From Deltaproteobacteria bacterium (GTDB lineage Bacteria; Desulfobacterota; Desulfobaccia; Desulfobaccales; 0-14-0-80-60-11), in assembly GCA_016875015.1 (NCBI GenBank), contig VGSJ01000009.1:1-58989 (forward strand): DNA of 58,989 bases, read 5' to 3'. The notes beneath the pieces are model-generated. The model saw only the letters and a program-made list of their open reading frames with translations. It ran no database searches and was not told the DNA's origin. The position numbers and the translations under genes are program-made. Shown here in pieces: positions 28,383 to 37,007 of the stretch (position 1 is the stretch's first letter; every line of letters begins with the position of its first letter).

Positions 28383-29114
28383 TCAGCCGTCCCAGTCCGG
28401 TTCCCCGCGCAGCACCAAATCGTCGCCCAGTTGCTGGTAGCTGAGGTGCTTGAGGCGCGGCAAGCGCCGTCGGGAGGAATGCCCTAAGTGGTCCACCACC
28501 CGGAGACCGCCGACGAGCAGGGGGGCGATGGTCAGGACCACCTGGTCCACCAACCGGGAGGATAGAAAACTCGCAATAATCTGGGCGCCCCCTTCCACCA
28601 TCAGGCTGTTGATGCCGATTAACCCCAGGTGTCTTAGGAGACCGGCCAGATCGACCCAGCCGTTGCTCCCCGGCAGCACGAGGACCCGAGCCCCCGCCGC
28701 TTCCAGGGCCTGCTGCCGCTCGGCGTCGGCGCCTTCGTTGGTGGCAATTAAGGGGGAACGGCGGTTTTTCAAGAGGTTGGCATACGGGGGAAAACGGAGG
28801 CGGCTGTCCACCACTACCGGTTGGGGGTCTGGTCCCGCCGCCAGCCTGACGTTGAGGCGGGGATTGTCGGCCAGCACCGTGCCGATGCCCACCAGAATGG
28901 CCTCGTGGGAGGCTCGGAGGCCGTGAGTCATGGCCATGGCCTGGGGGCCGCTGAGCGCCAGGGGGCGTCCGGGGCGGTCGGCAATGCTGCCGTCCAGACT
29001 CTGGGCGTAACTGAGGGTGACGAAGGGGCGGTCGGTGCGCCGGCGGTGCGCCGGGGCGGCCCGCAAGCACTCGCCTACTTGATCCAGGATGGGGATCTCG
29101 TTTTCCACCGCCAT
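28383..29114 (-). CDS. RibD C-terminal-type reductase (DHFR-like fold)
   Basis: 243 residues from the ATG at 29114, eight bases after AAGGAG (an ATG two codons earlier is too close to it). RPFVTLSYAQSLDGSIA, SGPQAMAMTHGLRASHEAILVGIGTVLADNPRLNVR and NSLMVEGGAQIIASFL are the RibD reductase-domain motifs. There is no deaminase domain, so it is a stand-alone reductase of the riboflavin or pteridine type: it would use NADPH to reduce a ribosyl-pyrimidine or related substrate. The coupled dehydrogenase downstream argues against ordinary riboflavin synthesis as its job. Confidence 0.82.
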   Translation of the reverse strand: MAVENEIPILDQVGECLRAAPAHRRRTDRPFVTLSYAQSLDGSIADRPGRPLALSGPQAMAMTHGLRASHEAILVGIGTVLADNPRLNVRLAAGPDPQPVVVDSRLRFPPYANLLKNRRSPLIATNEGADAERQQALEAAGARVLVLPGSNGWVDLAGLLRHLGLIGINSLMVEGGAQIIASFLSSRLVDQVVLTIAPLLVGGLRVVDHLGHSSRRRLPRLKHLSYQQLGDDLVLRGEPDWDG

Positions 29115-29120
29115 GCCCAT

Positions 29121-29461
29121 TTCTCCTTGCCCCGCGCCTCCGGGGTGGGCGCCCGGGGGTCATCCTGAGAAAAATTGTTACCTGAATTAACCGGGTCAGA
29201 CACCTTTGCCTCTAACATGGGGATAAAGGGGGGCGTTGTCAAGTTGGGTCCAGGGCGAAAGCCCCCATATAAAAAAGTTGCCACCTAACAAATAATATTA
29301 AGATAAGGAAAATTTGTCATCGAACGAAGTTTTTCCGGGCAAAATGACCCGGGGATGTCCGGGAAAATTAACCGATAACCGCTAATATGGCTATTCCAGA
29401 AGCTTGCTGGCAAAATCACCAATAGTCCTGCCACTGCCCATAATTTTTTTCTGTGCCCCCC
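29121..29461. other. Divergent spacer between the RibD-type gene and the chrB-like gene
   Basis: AT-rich on its right half. It contains no gene; it should hold the minus-strand promoter for the RibD-dehydrogenase pair and, at its right end, the promoter of the chrB-like operon. Confidence 0.5.
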
Positions 29462-29489
29462 TTGACTTCGTAATAGTTATTTCTATAAT
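29462..29489 (+). promoter_or_regulatory. Sigma70 promoter of the chrB-like operon
   Basis: TTGACT (29462-29467), a 16-base spacer and a perfect TATAAT (29484-29489). The predicted start of transcription is about 10 bases before the ATG at 29507, so the leader is very short. TTAT-TTCT-ATAA forms a small inverted repeat across the -10 box and could be an operator for ChrB, which in other bacteria represses its own operon. Confidence 0.75.
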
Positions 29490-29506
29490 TGTAATAGGTG
29501 TTTCAT

Positions 29507-30463
29507 ATGTGGCTCATATTTTCCTGCACCATTCCGGCCAAGCATTCCAACGCCCGGGTTAAGGTCTGGAGGCGCCTCGTGGCCGTGGGGGCGGTGCAGA
29601 TTAAAAGCTCCCTGTATGTGCTGCCCGCCAGCGAAGCCAACCACGAACATTTCCAGTGGCTGGCCCGGGAAATAGAAGACCTGGGGGGGGAGGCGGTGTT
29701 CTTCCAGTGCCCGGCGGCGGAAAACCTGACTGAGACCGAGATCAAGGCGCTCTTCGGCAAGCAAAGAGATGAAGACTATTCCCGGCTCATTGAAGAGATT
29801 CTGAGCTTCACCAAAGCGTTGGAGGTGGGCGTCCAGGAGCAGGAGGAAAAGGCCAGGGAACTTAAAACGGCAATAAAAAAATTCACCAGGAGATTCCAGA
29901 CCATTCGAGAAATCGACTTTTTCCCTACCGGGCAGGGAGAGCAGACTGCCATGCTCCTGGCCTCCCTGCCTGAGCGGTTGAAAGGCTTGGCCGACGAAGG
30001 GGCAAGCCCCAGACCATGGGCGGTTTTGAATAAAGAAGACTACCAGGAGAAAACCTGGATCACCCGGGAGCGGCCGTATATCGACCGGCTCGCCTCCTTC
30101 TGGCTGGTGAAGCGATTTATCGATAAAGACGCCAACCTAGAGTTCATCTCTCCCAAACAGGAGATGAAAAGGGAACCGGCGCGGGTCTATTTCGACCTGG
30201 CGGGAGGTGAGTTCACCCACCGGGAGCGAATGATCACCTTTGAGGTCCTGGCCGCCTCCTTTGGATTAGAGGATCGGGGCATTGCTCACTTGGCGGCGCT
30301 GGTCCGCGCCCTCGACCTGAAAGAGGATCTGGACCGGGCGGAAGAAGCCAAGACTCTCAAGGACCTCGTGGACGGTTTGGTGAAAATCACCCCTGATGAC
30401 CATGAACTGGTCAAGCGATCCCTCCTCTTCTTCGACGCTCTTTATGCTGCCTATAGCCTATAA
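29507..30463 (+). CDS. chrB: ChrB-type chromate-resistance regulator
   Basis: 318 residues from the ATG at 29507 (an upstream GTG at 29498 is possible). The N-terminal part (WLIFSCTIPAKHSNARVKVWRRL) is the ChrB N-terminal, winged-helix-like region; the C-terminal half begins ITRERPYIDRLASFWLVKRFIDKDANLEFI and continues FTHRERMITFEVL, the ChrB C-domain. The linker (about 85-135) is charged and helical. ChrB proteins sense chromate and repress chr operons. Here the gene heads an operon with a DUF2148 protein and an MFS transporter; no chrA is visible. Confidence 0.9.
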   Translation: MWLIFSCTIPAKHSNARVKVWRRLVAVGAVQIKSSLYVLPASEANHEHFQWLAREIEDLGGEAVFFQCPAAENLTETEIKALFGKQRDEDYSRLIEEILSFTKALEVGVQEQEEKARELKTAIKKFTRRFQTIREIDFFPTGQGEQTAMLLASLPERLKGLADEGASPRPWAVLNKEDYQEKTWITRERPYIDRLASFWLVKRFIDKDANLEFISPKQEMKREPARVYFDLAGGEFTHRERMITFEVLAASFGLEDRGIAHLAALVRALDLKEDLDRAEEAKTLKDLVDGLVKITPDDHELVKRSLLFFDALYAAYSL

Positions 30464-30475
30464 AGGAGAAACATC

Positions 30476-31027
30476 ATGAAAGACGTAGCCGTGCATGTGG
30501 CGCACCTAATGGCCGCCGGGGCCAGAACTGCCCCCAAAGGCGGCGGCAAGGATTTCCTGGAAATCGTGGTTATCTTTACTCCGGTCGACCTGAAGAGGAT
30601 CGCTGATAAAATGAGGGAATACGCCCCCGGAAGCACCAACGAGACTTATTGGGTCAGAGACGCGGCCAACATCGAGGAGGCCCAGGCGCTGGTTCTCATC
30701 GGCCTGGCCCAATCCCGGGCGGCCGGCTATGACTGCGGCGGCTGCGGCTACCCCTCGTGCCGGGAGTTCGAGAAACATCGGGAAACCAAAGAAAAAGAGA
30801 TGGGTTACGGCGGACCCCACTGCGTCATGCGGATGATGGACATCGGCGTAGCCCTCTCTTCGGCAGCCAAGACCGCCAGCCTCCTTAACGTGGACAACCG
30901 CATCCAGCAGCGGGTGGGGGCCGCGGCCCGGGCCCTGGGTCTGATTCAAGCGGACGTGGTCATGGGCATTCCGGTGGGAATCTACGGCAAGAATATCTTT
31001 TTTGACCGCAAGGCGCCGGGCAAATAA
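30476..31027 (+). CDS. DUF2148 ferredoxin-domain protein
   Basis: 183 residues with AAAGGAG seven bases before the ATG and a 12-base gap from chrB. The cluster-binding region is YDCGGCGYPSCREFEKHRE followed by GPHCVMRMMDIGVALSSAAKTA, giving four conserved cysteines, and GYDCGGCGYPSC resembles the [4Fe-4S] motif of CO-dehydrogenase-type and RnfB-type proteins. The ending IPVGIYGKNIFFDR is typical of DUF2148. The family's function is unknown; a redox role under chromate or oxidative stress is an inference from the neighbours. Confidence 0.88.
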   Translation: MKDVAVHVAHLMAAGARTAPKGGGKDFLEIVVIFTPVDLKRIADKMREYAPGSTNETYWVRDAANIEEAQALVLIGLAQSRAAGYDCGGCGYPSCREFEKHRETKEKEMGYGGPHCVMRMMDIGVALSSAAKTASLLNVDNRIQQRVGAAARALGLIQADVVMGIPVGIYGKNIFFDRKAPGK

Positions 31028-31043
31028 GGGATTCGCGTTCACC

Positions 31044-32264
31044 ATGAATACGTTCAACACCCTGTGCGCGGTGGGCTTCCTGGCCAGGACCTCCTATGCC
31101 CTGGCCCGCACCCCCGTTCTGGCGCTGTTTGCCGTCTCCCTGGGCGCCGGGCCCGAGGCCATCGGCTTTTGCGTCGCCATCTCCACCATCACCGGCATCT
31201 TTTTCAAGATGCCGGCCGGGGTGGTGGCGGATGTCCTGGGCAAGACCAGGACCCTCTTCGCGGGGTTAGCCTGTTTTGCCTTTATCCCTTTTGCTTACCT
31301 GCTGGTCTCCTCCTATCAGGCCCTGGTTGTGGTGCGTTTCTTCCACGGCTTCGCCACGGCCATTTACGGCCCCGTGGCCATGGCGGTGGTGGTCCAGGTG
31401 GCGGGTAACCGCCGGGGAGAGATGCTGTCCTGGTTTTCTTCCGTCACCATCCTGGGAAATCTCCTGGGCGCCCCCCTGGGGGGATTCCTGCTGACGCGCT
31501 TATCCGCCGGGGCCGCACCCCATCTGAGCCACTTCCACATCATCTATGGGGTGGTGGCAGCCTGCGGCATGGCGTCTTTCCTCCTGGCCCTCTGGGCGCT
31601 GCGCCGCCAGACCTGGGAACCGGAAGCCCCAAAGAAACGGACCCTGGCCGCGGTCTTGGCCCAGTTTAAAACCGGGGTGCGGGAAATCCTCATGGACCGC
31701 CGGGTCTTTCTCACCAGCAATATGGAGGGGGTGCAAAATCTGTCCCTGGGCGCCCTGGAGGCCTTCTTGCCCATTTATGCCGTAACGGTGGCCCACCTCT
31801 CGGCCCTGCAGGCGGGTCTGCTCTGGGGGGTGCAGATGGCGGCCACCATTGCCTCCAAACCCATTATGGGGCGCATCTCCGACCGCTATGGCCGCCAACC
31901 CCTCCTCTTTTGGGGGATGTGGGTCTGCGCCCTCCCTTTCGCCCTGATTCCCTGGTTCCAGGACTTTGCCGTGCTCATGGCCCTGGCGGCCCTGTTCGGC
32001 TTAGGGGAGGCCGTGGTAACTTCGTCCGCGGCGGCCCTGGTGGCTGACTACTGCCGGCAGGACCATTTGGGTGCGGCCATGGGCGCCTTCGGCACCATCT
32101 TCGACATCGGCCACGCCGCCGGACCTCTCCTGGCGGGGGCCCTGATCGGTCTCTGGGGTGGTTTGGACTACCGGGTCCCCTTTGCCAGCATCGCGGCCCT
32201 GTTAATCATTGCCGCCTTAATTTTTAAGGGCTTCATCAATGGGGGCAAGAGGCAGGGGCTCTAA
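31044..32264 (+). CDS. Major facilitator superfamily transporter
   Basis: 406 residues from the ATG at 31044, which lies 16 bases after the DUF2148 stop; an in-frame TTG at 31002 inside the previous gene is less likely. About twelve hydrophobic helices are visible. KMPAGVVADVLGKTRTL is the loop 2-3 motif and GRISDRYGRQPLL the equivalent between helices 8 and 9. It is an inner-membrane drug or ion antiporter type; the substrate is not evident. As third gene of the chrB operon it may take the place of ChrA as exporter. Confidence 0.87.
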   Translation: MNTFNTLCAVGFLARTSYALARTPVLALFAVSLGAGPEAIGFCVAISTITGIFFKMPAGVVADVLGKTRTLFAGLACFAFIPFAYLLVSSYQALVVVRFFHGFATAIYGPVAMAVVVQVAGNRRGEMLSWFSSVTILGNLLGAPLGGFLLTRLSAGAAPHLSHFHIIYGVVAACGMASFLLALWALRRQTWEPEAPKKRTLAAVLAQFKTGVREILMDRRVFLTSNMEGVQNLSLGALEAFLPIYAVTVAHLSALQAGLLWGVQMAATIASKPIMGRISDRYGRQPLLFWGMWVCALPFALIPWFQDFAVLMALAALFGLGEAVVTSSAAALVADYCRQDHLGAAMGAFGTIFDIGHAAGPLLAGALIGLWGGLDYRVPFASIAALLIIAALIFKGFINGGKRQGL

Positions 32265-32433
32265 ACGATTCTCTGGGGGAAACGGGTTGCCTCATATGGA
32301 ATGATCAAAATTCGATCTGACCATCATCAAACCGAGACCAGATTAGACCTGACACTTGGGCCTAAAACTTTAAATGTCGCCAGGGTCTTCGCTATACCTA
32401 ATATATCCATATCAACACTCCTTAATGGATTTT

Positions 32434-32535
32434 ATACCGTGTTCGTTTTGTAGGGGCGGGTTTGAAACCCGCCCCTACGAGAGATATCAATAGGTTATCT
32501 GGATGGTTTGTTTCATTTCAAAGGGAACACGGTAT
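32434..32535 (+). mobile_element. 102-bp MITE-like element, copy 2 (inverted relative to copy 1)
   Basis: Same terminal inverted repeats and internal hairpin as 27217-27318, in the opposite orientation, 101 of 102 bases identical. It lies in the gene-free stretch 32265-32788, which otherwise shows no gene. Confidence 0.8.
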
Positions 32536-32788
32536 TATAAGGGCGCATAGATAGCGAGGCCGTTGAAAAAGCCCATTTCAGGTTGTCGTGATCTCCGCTC
32601 GAGGAATGCTGGGTTGCGCTCAAAAGGATAGCTTCTGTCTTGGAAAAGTTCCCAGTAGTCGGTGGTCAGGAAAAAATGTCGGGTGGGCACTGCCCTTCAT
32701 CCTCATTATCCGTGCTTTTCATGGTCTTGGAGTGCGCCGCCGGCCCAGGCGCGGCTGACCTGAACCGGGTTTCGCCGCGCCCAAACCC

Positions 32789-34480
32789 TCAGGGATGGTT
32801 GACCAGCAGGCGCTTGCCCGGCAGGGTCAAGGCCGCGGCGGCGTCTTTAAGGAAAGGTTCCGGCGGGGTGGCGTGGTCCAGGAGCAAAAAGACTTTTCTG
32901 GGTCCCTGCCACAGCTCCTGTAGACGTTCTGGGGTGATGAGGTAGTCCGCGGCGGGGGGCACCGGGTAAGGAAACTGGGGCAGGCCGTGGCGCTTGACCA
33001 TGAGGATGCGGCGCCGGGCGTAAAATTCCAGGGAGGCCCCGTATTCAAACTCTTCGATGGGCCCCATGATGAGCAGGTCCTGGGGGGAGGCCACCCGCCG
33101 GACGTATTCGGCCGCGGCTTTGTCGGACAAAAGCGGCGTGAGGACGGTCATGGTCTGGAAGGTGAACCAGGCAATGGCCGCGGCCAGGACGCCGTAGGCG
33201 GCCACCGTCAGGCGGGGACGCCTAAGCCGGGCGGCCAGGACCCCCGCCAGGGCCACCGCCGGTATGAACCAGGTGGCTTGCCGGGCCAGGGGAGAGATGA
33301 GGCTGACCATGCCGCTGAATTCCCGGCGATTGTCCACGCAGACCCGCTCCAGATAGGGCAGCAGCACCAGGAGCGAGAGCCCTAAGAGGCCCAGGGCCAG
33401 CAGGGTCCAGGGGATGAGCCGGTCTTGCGGGGTGTCCAGATACCGCTTGATGCGCCACCCCAAAATCAGGGCCAGGGCCGGCAGGGCCGGCAGGGAGTAA
33501 TATTCGATGCGGCTGGACGACAGGGTAAAGAAGCCCAGGATGACCGCAGCCCAGATGAACAGAAGCCGCCCCGCAGCCCCCACTTCCCGGCCGGGCCGGG
33601 TGGCCTGCCAGAAACGGTAGAGGGCTTCCGGCAGGATGAAGGTCCAGGGCATCAGCCAGATGCCCAGAAACACATAGAAACCGGCGAGGGTGAAGGAGTT
33701 GACGTCCGGGGGCTCCCGCCGTCCCAGGAACCGCATGATCTGTTCGTTGACGATCTGGAACTTGAGAAAGCCGGGATTGGCCAGCTCCGTCGCCAACCCC
33801 CAGGCAACCAGGAGGGTTGCCGCCAGGGCGAGCCCCCCGGGGGAGAAAAACAGCCGCAACAGGTTGTGCTCCCGCACGTGCCAGGCATAGAGGAGGCCGA
33901 TCAAGCCGGGAAAGACCAGCCCGATGAAACCCTTGCTGAGAAACCCGGCCACCAGGGCCAAAAAGAACAAGGCCGTCCACCGGAAACCCGGCTGGGCCTC
34001 CCAGCGCACCAGGGCATACAACGCCGCCAACAGGGACAGGGTGATCAGGTGGTCGGTGAGAATCAGCAGGTGCAGGACGAAAAAGCCGATGCAGGTAAGG
34101 AGAATGACCCCCCCCAGCCAGGCGGCAAGTTGGCCCACCAGGCGCCGGCCGATGAGGTAGGTGAGCCAGACTTCCCCCCCGGTTATGGCCAGGGTGGGGA
34201 CCCGGGCGCTCCATTCCGAGACCCCCAGGAGCTTGTACCCCAACAATTGGAGCCAGTAGAGCAGGTGGGGTTTGTCCAGGTAGGGCGCCCCGTTGAGGGT
34301 GGGGGTCAGCCAGGACCCCGCGGCCAGCATTTCCTGGGGGATCAGGGCGTACATGGCTTCCGACCGCAGGAGGGGCAGCTGCCAGAAGAGGGGCAGGTAC
34401 AACCCGAGACAAACCAGCGCCAGAGTGGCGCCGTTCATCAGGCGGGAAGCGGAGGCGGGGGGGCTTAAGGGGCTATCCAC
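32789..34480 (-). CDS. GT39-type glycosyltransferase, ArnT/PMT-like
   Basis: 563 residues. The opening periplasmic loop LRSEAMYALIPQEMLAAGSW and LNGAPYLDKPHLLYWLQLLG is the ArnT signature (E followed by EM, then a KP box). About twelve membrane helices fill the first ~430 residues, followed by a soluble C-terminal domain. ArnT-type enzymes move a sugar from undecaprenyl phosphate to lipid A or another periplasmic acceptor. It ends the hopanoid gene run (shc-hpnA-hpnH), 90 bases after hpnH, so a glycosylated hopanoid is a possible target but lipid A is equally possible. Confidence 0.82.
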   Translation of the reverse strand: MDSPLSPPASASRLMNGATLALVCLGLYLPLFWQLPLLRSEAMYALIPQEMLAAGSWLTPTLNGAPYLDKPHLLYWLQLLGYKLLGVSEWSARVPTLAITGGEVWLTYLIGRRLVGQLAAWLGGVILLTCIGFFVLHLLILTDHLITLSLLAALYALVRWEAQPGFRWTALFFLALVAGFLSKGFIGLVFPGLIGLLYAWHVREHNLLRLFFSPGGLALAATLLVAWGLATELANPGFLKFQIVNEQIMRFLGRREPPDVNSFTLAGFYVFLGIWLMPWTFILPEALYRFWQATRPGREVGAAGRLLFIWAAVILGFFTLSSSRIEYYSLPALPALALILGWRIKRYLDTPQDRLIPWTLLALGLLGLSLLVLLPYLERVCVDNRREFSGMVSLISPLARQATWFIPAVALAGVLAARLRRPRLTVAAYGVLAAAIAWFTFQTMTVLTPLLSDKAAAEYVRRVASPQDLLIMGPIEEFEYGASLEFYARRRILMVKRHGLPQFPYPVPPAADYLITPERLQELWQGPRKVFLLLDHATPPEPFLKDAAAALTLPGKRLLVNHP

Positions 34481-34572
34481 AATGATATATACTCGAGAGA
34501 GTTTTCTTATCAGGTCAGGGGCTTTTTTCTAAGTTCCCCGGCCCCCTCTCTCAAAATTTCGGTTTAATCCCC

Positions 34573-35568
34573 TCAAGTAAGATTCCACCGGAGCATGGTC
34601 CAGATATCCGTCAGGCCGCTCATCTGGCGGACCACCGTGGGTTCGAAGCCGGAATGCATCATACACTGGGCGCAACGGGGGTCCCGGCCCACCCCGTAGT
34701 CCTCCCACCGGGTCTTTCGCATCATATCGGCAAAAGTGGGGTAGTGGGTGTCCACGATCTGGTAGCAGGGGGCCCGCCAGCCCATGGGATTGCGGGTGGG
34801 GTTGGCCCAGGGGGTGCACTCGTAGTCCCGCTCCCCCCGGAGGAAGCTCAGGTACAAAGGCGTGCTGAAGAACTTGAAACGGTGGCCGTTGGCGGTTAAA
34901 CGGTTGAACTTGTCATTGATTTCCTCCCGGCTGAGAAACAGCCCGTCATCGACCCCGGTGAAGCTGAAGGCCGGGGACACCAGGAGGCCGTCCACGCCGA
35001 TATGCCCCAGGTAGGAGAACAGGATCTCGATCTCCTGGATGTCGGTTTCCTTAAAGATGGTGGTATTGGTGCAGACCCGAAACCCCTGGGCCTTGGCGGC
35101 CTTGATGGCCTTGACGGCCAGGTTGAACAGCCCTGGCCGCCCCAGCAGCTTATCGTGGGTGGGGGCCAGGCCGTCCACGTGGAGGCTCAGGGTCAACCGG
35201 TCGGATCGGGGCAGCCGGGGCAGGGATTTTTCCAGTAAAATGGCGTTGGTGCAAAGATAAATGTGCTTCCCGCGGTGCACCAACTCGGCCAACAGCTCAA
35301 AGACCGGGGGGTAGAGCAGGGGCTCGCCCCCGGTAATGGTGACCACCGGGGCGCCGCAGTCCTCCACGGCCTGAAGGCACTCCTCCAGGGTAAGGGCCTG
35401 TCCCAAAGTTTCCCGGTACTCCTGGATGCGGCCGCACCCCTGGCAGGACAGATTACACTGGTGGGTGGGCTCCAGCATGAGGACCAGGGGGAATTTTCCT
35501 TCACCCCGGAGGCGCTGCTTCATGAGGTAACGGGTTAAATCAAAGCTTAAACTCAACGGGAAACGCAA
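34573..35568 (-). CDS. hpnH: Hopanoid biosynthesis radical SAM protein HpnH (adenosylhopane synthase)
   Basis: 331 residues. PTHQCNLSCQGCGRIQEYR contains the radical SAM cluster motif at C38, C42 and C45. TITGGEPLLYPP is the GGEP SAM-binding motif, and the opening MRFPLSLSFDLTRYLMKQRL is characteristic of HpnH. It joins the 5'-deoxyadenosyl group to diploptene, the first step in making C35 hopanoids. It follows hpnA in the same direction with about 100 bases between, with shc further upstream. Confidence 0.95.
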   Translation of the reverse strand: MRFPLSLSFDLTRYLMKQRLRGEGKFPLVLMLEPTHQCNLSCQGCGRIQEYRETLGQALTLEECLQAVEDCGAPVVTITGGEPLLYPPVFELLAELVHRGKHIYLCTNAILLEKSLPRLPRSDRLTLSLHVDGLAPTHDKLLGRPGLFNLAVKAIKAAKAQGFRVCTNTTIFKETDIQEIEILFSYLGHIGVDGLLVSPAFSFTGVDDGLFLSREEINDKFNRLTANGHRFKFFSTPLYLSFLRGERDYECTPWANPTRNPMGWRAPCYQIVDTHYPTFADMMRKTRWEDYGVGRDPRCAQCMMHSGFEPTVVRQMSGLTDIWTMLRWNLT

Positions 35569-35671
35569 GGTTCTCCTCTCCTCTGTGCCTGGATTCGGGG
35601 CGGGGCCAACTGCCCACCGCCGACTCCTGGCTTCCCGGAAATCTTCAACCTATACTCACGAACCTGACGGA

Positions 35672-36709
35672 TCACGCATACCCATGGTTGCGGAACCAAT
35701 CCACCGCGTCAGCCAGGGCCTGGCGCACCGGGGTGAGGCTGAGTCCTAAATATTGTACTGCTTTCCGGTTGTCAAAGTACATATATTTCTTGGCCATGCG
35801 GATCGCCGCGACGGGCATGCGGGGCGGGCGGCGGCGGATGTAGGTGGCGAGGAACTCGTCCACGTAGGCCATGGCCAGGACCGGCCAGTAGGGCAGTTTC
35901 ACCTTCGGGGCCGGGAGGCCCGTGAGGTCCGCCAGCAGGTGGAAGATCTGGGAGAGGCTGAGGTTCTCATGCCCCAGGATGTATTTTGCCCCGATTCGGC
36001 CCTGGGCTTCGGCCAGGAGGTGCCCCCGGGCCACATCCCGGACATGGATGAGATTGAGGCCGGTTTCCAGGTAGGCCGGCATCCGGCGCTTGAGGAAATC
36101 CACGATCATCTGACCGGTGGGGGTGGGGCGGAAGTCCCAGGGGCCTACGGGGGTGCTGGGATTGACCACCACCAGGGGCAGGCCCTGGCGGGCGAAATCC
36201 AGAGCCACCGCCTCAGCCATGAACTTGGAGCGCTTATAGTGGCCCACCATCTCCGTCAGGGTGACCGGGGTGTCCTCGGCGCCGGGGGCGCCGTCCCCGG
36301 GGTTCCCCAGGGCGCCCACGGTGCTGGTATAGACCACCCGCTCCAGTCCCTGGGCCGCGGCTGCCGCCAGCAGGTTTCGGGTGCCGTCCACGTTGACGGC
36401 GTACATGGTGGCCGGGTCCGGCACCCAGAGCCGGTAGTCCGCGGCCACGTGGAAGAGGCGGGTGCAGCCCGTGATGGCCCGGTTAAGCGAATCCGGGTCC
36501 CTAAGGTCGCCAACGGCGACCTCCACGGCCAGGCCGGCCAGGGCCGGATGGTCCGGATTGCGGGCCAGGACCCGAACTTCCCGGCCCGCGGCCAGGAGTT
36601 CCTCCACCACGGCCCGGCCCACGAAGCCGGCGCCGCCGGTCACCAGGGTTTTTCCGAGAAAAGGGTTTCCGGTTTTCAGTTTTCGGTTTTCGGTAGCGGA
36701 TGAAGTCAT
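35672..36709 (-). CDS. hpnA: Hopanoid-associated sugar epimerase HpnA
   Basis: 345 residues. TLVTGGAGFVGRAVVEELLAAGREVRVLAR is the NAD-binding start of an extended SDR; HYKRSKFMAEAVAL supplies the YxxxK active site. Sequence and position fit HpnA, implicated in forming the side chain of bacteriohopanetetrol derivatives. The first ~18 residues (TSSATENRKLKTGNPFLGK) are encoded by a dispersed 7-base A-tract repeat and have no counterpart in the fold, so the reading frame has captured repeat DNA; no closer start codon is present. Confidence 0.9.
   Translation of the reverse strand: MTSSATENRKLKTGNPFLGKTLVTGGAGFVGRAVVEELLAAGREVRVLARNPDHPALAGLAVEVAVGDLRDPDSLNRAITGCTRLFHVAADYRLWVPDPATMYAVNVDGTRNLLAAAAAQGLERVVYTSTVGALGNPGDGAPGAEDTPVTLTEMVGHYKRSKFMAEAVALDFARQGLPLVVVNPSTPVGPWDFRPTPTGQMIVDFLKRRMPAYLETGLNLIHVRDVARGHLLAEAQGRIGAKYILGHENLSLSQIFHLLADLTGLPAPKVKLPYWPVLAMAYVDEFLATYIRRRPPRMPVAAIRMAKKYMYFDNRKAVQYLGLSLTPVRQALADAVDWFRNHGYA
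36661..36695. repeat. 7-base A-tract repeat inside the hpnA start region
   Basis: On the minus strand it reads CGAAAAC, CGAAAAC, TGAAAAC, matching the unit at 49613-49640. It lies within the first codons of hpnA. Confidence 0.6.
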
Positions 36710-36760
36710 TCTCTTGTCACAATGCCTAGGTTAGGAACGGCGCCCTAACAGAGTATTTAA

Positions 36761-36846
36761 AATCCCCCTTTTCTAAAGGGGGATTTAGGGGGATTATCAA
36801 GCGGTTATTTAATCCCCAATCTTACCCCCCTTTAGAAAAGGGGGAA
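36761..36846. repeat. Family B repeat, copy 2
   Basis: TCCCCCTTTTCTAAAGGGGG, core GGATTATCAAGCGGTTA, then a second stem CCCCCCTTTAGAAAAGGGGG. Copy 1 is at 18611-18692. It fills the spacer between shc and hpnA and could reduce read-through between them. Confidence 0.7.
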
Positions 36847-37007
36847 TTTTTCCCCATCTTTAATCGGCGTTAGATTAAGGCAATCAATCACCAGGAAAAC
36901 TGCGGGAGATTTTCTGATATTTTCAGACCGGATCATGAATACGGCATATCCAATATCGTGTCGGACAGCACTGGGGGAGGGGATTCTTGCCGGTGATCTC
37001 GCCTTGG

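Noticed and set aside
32289-32430. Possible IS remnant in the spacer before the second MITE copy
   Set aside because: No transposase frame and no inverted ends were found.
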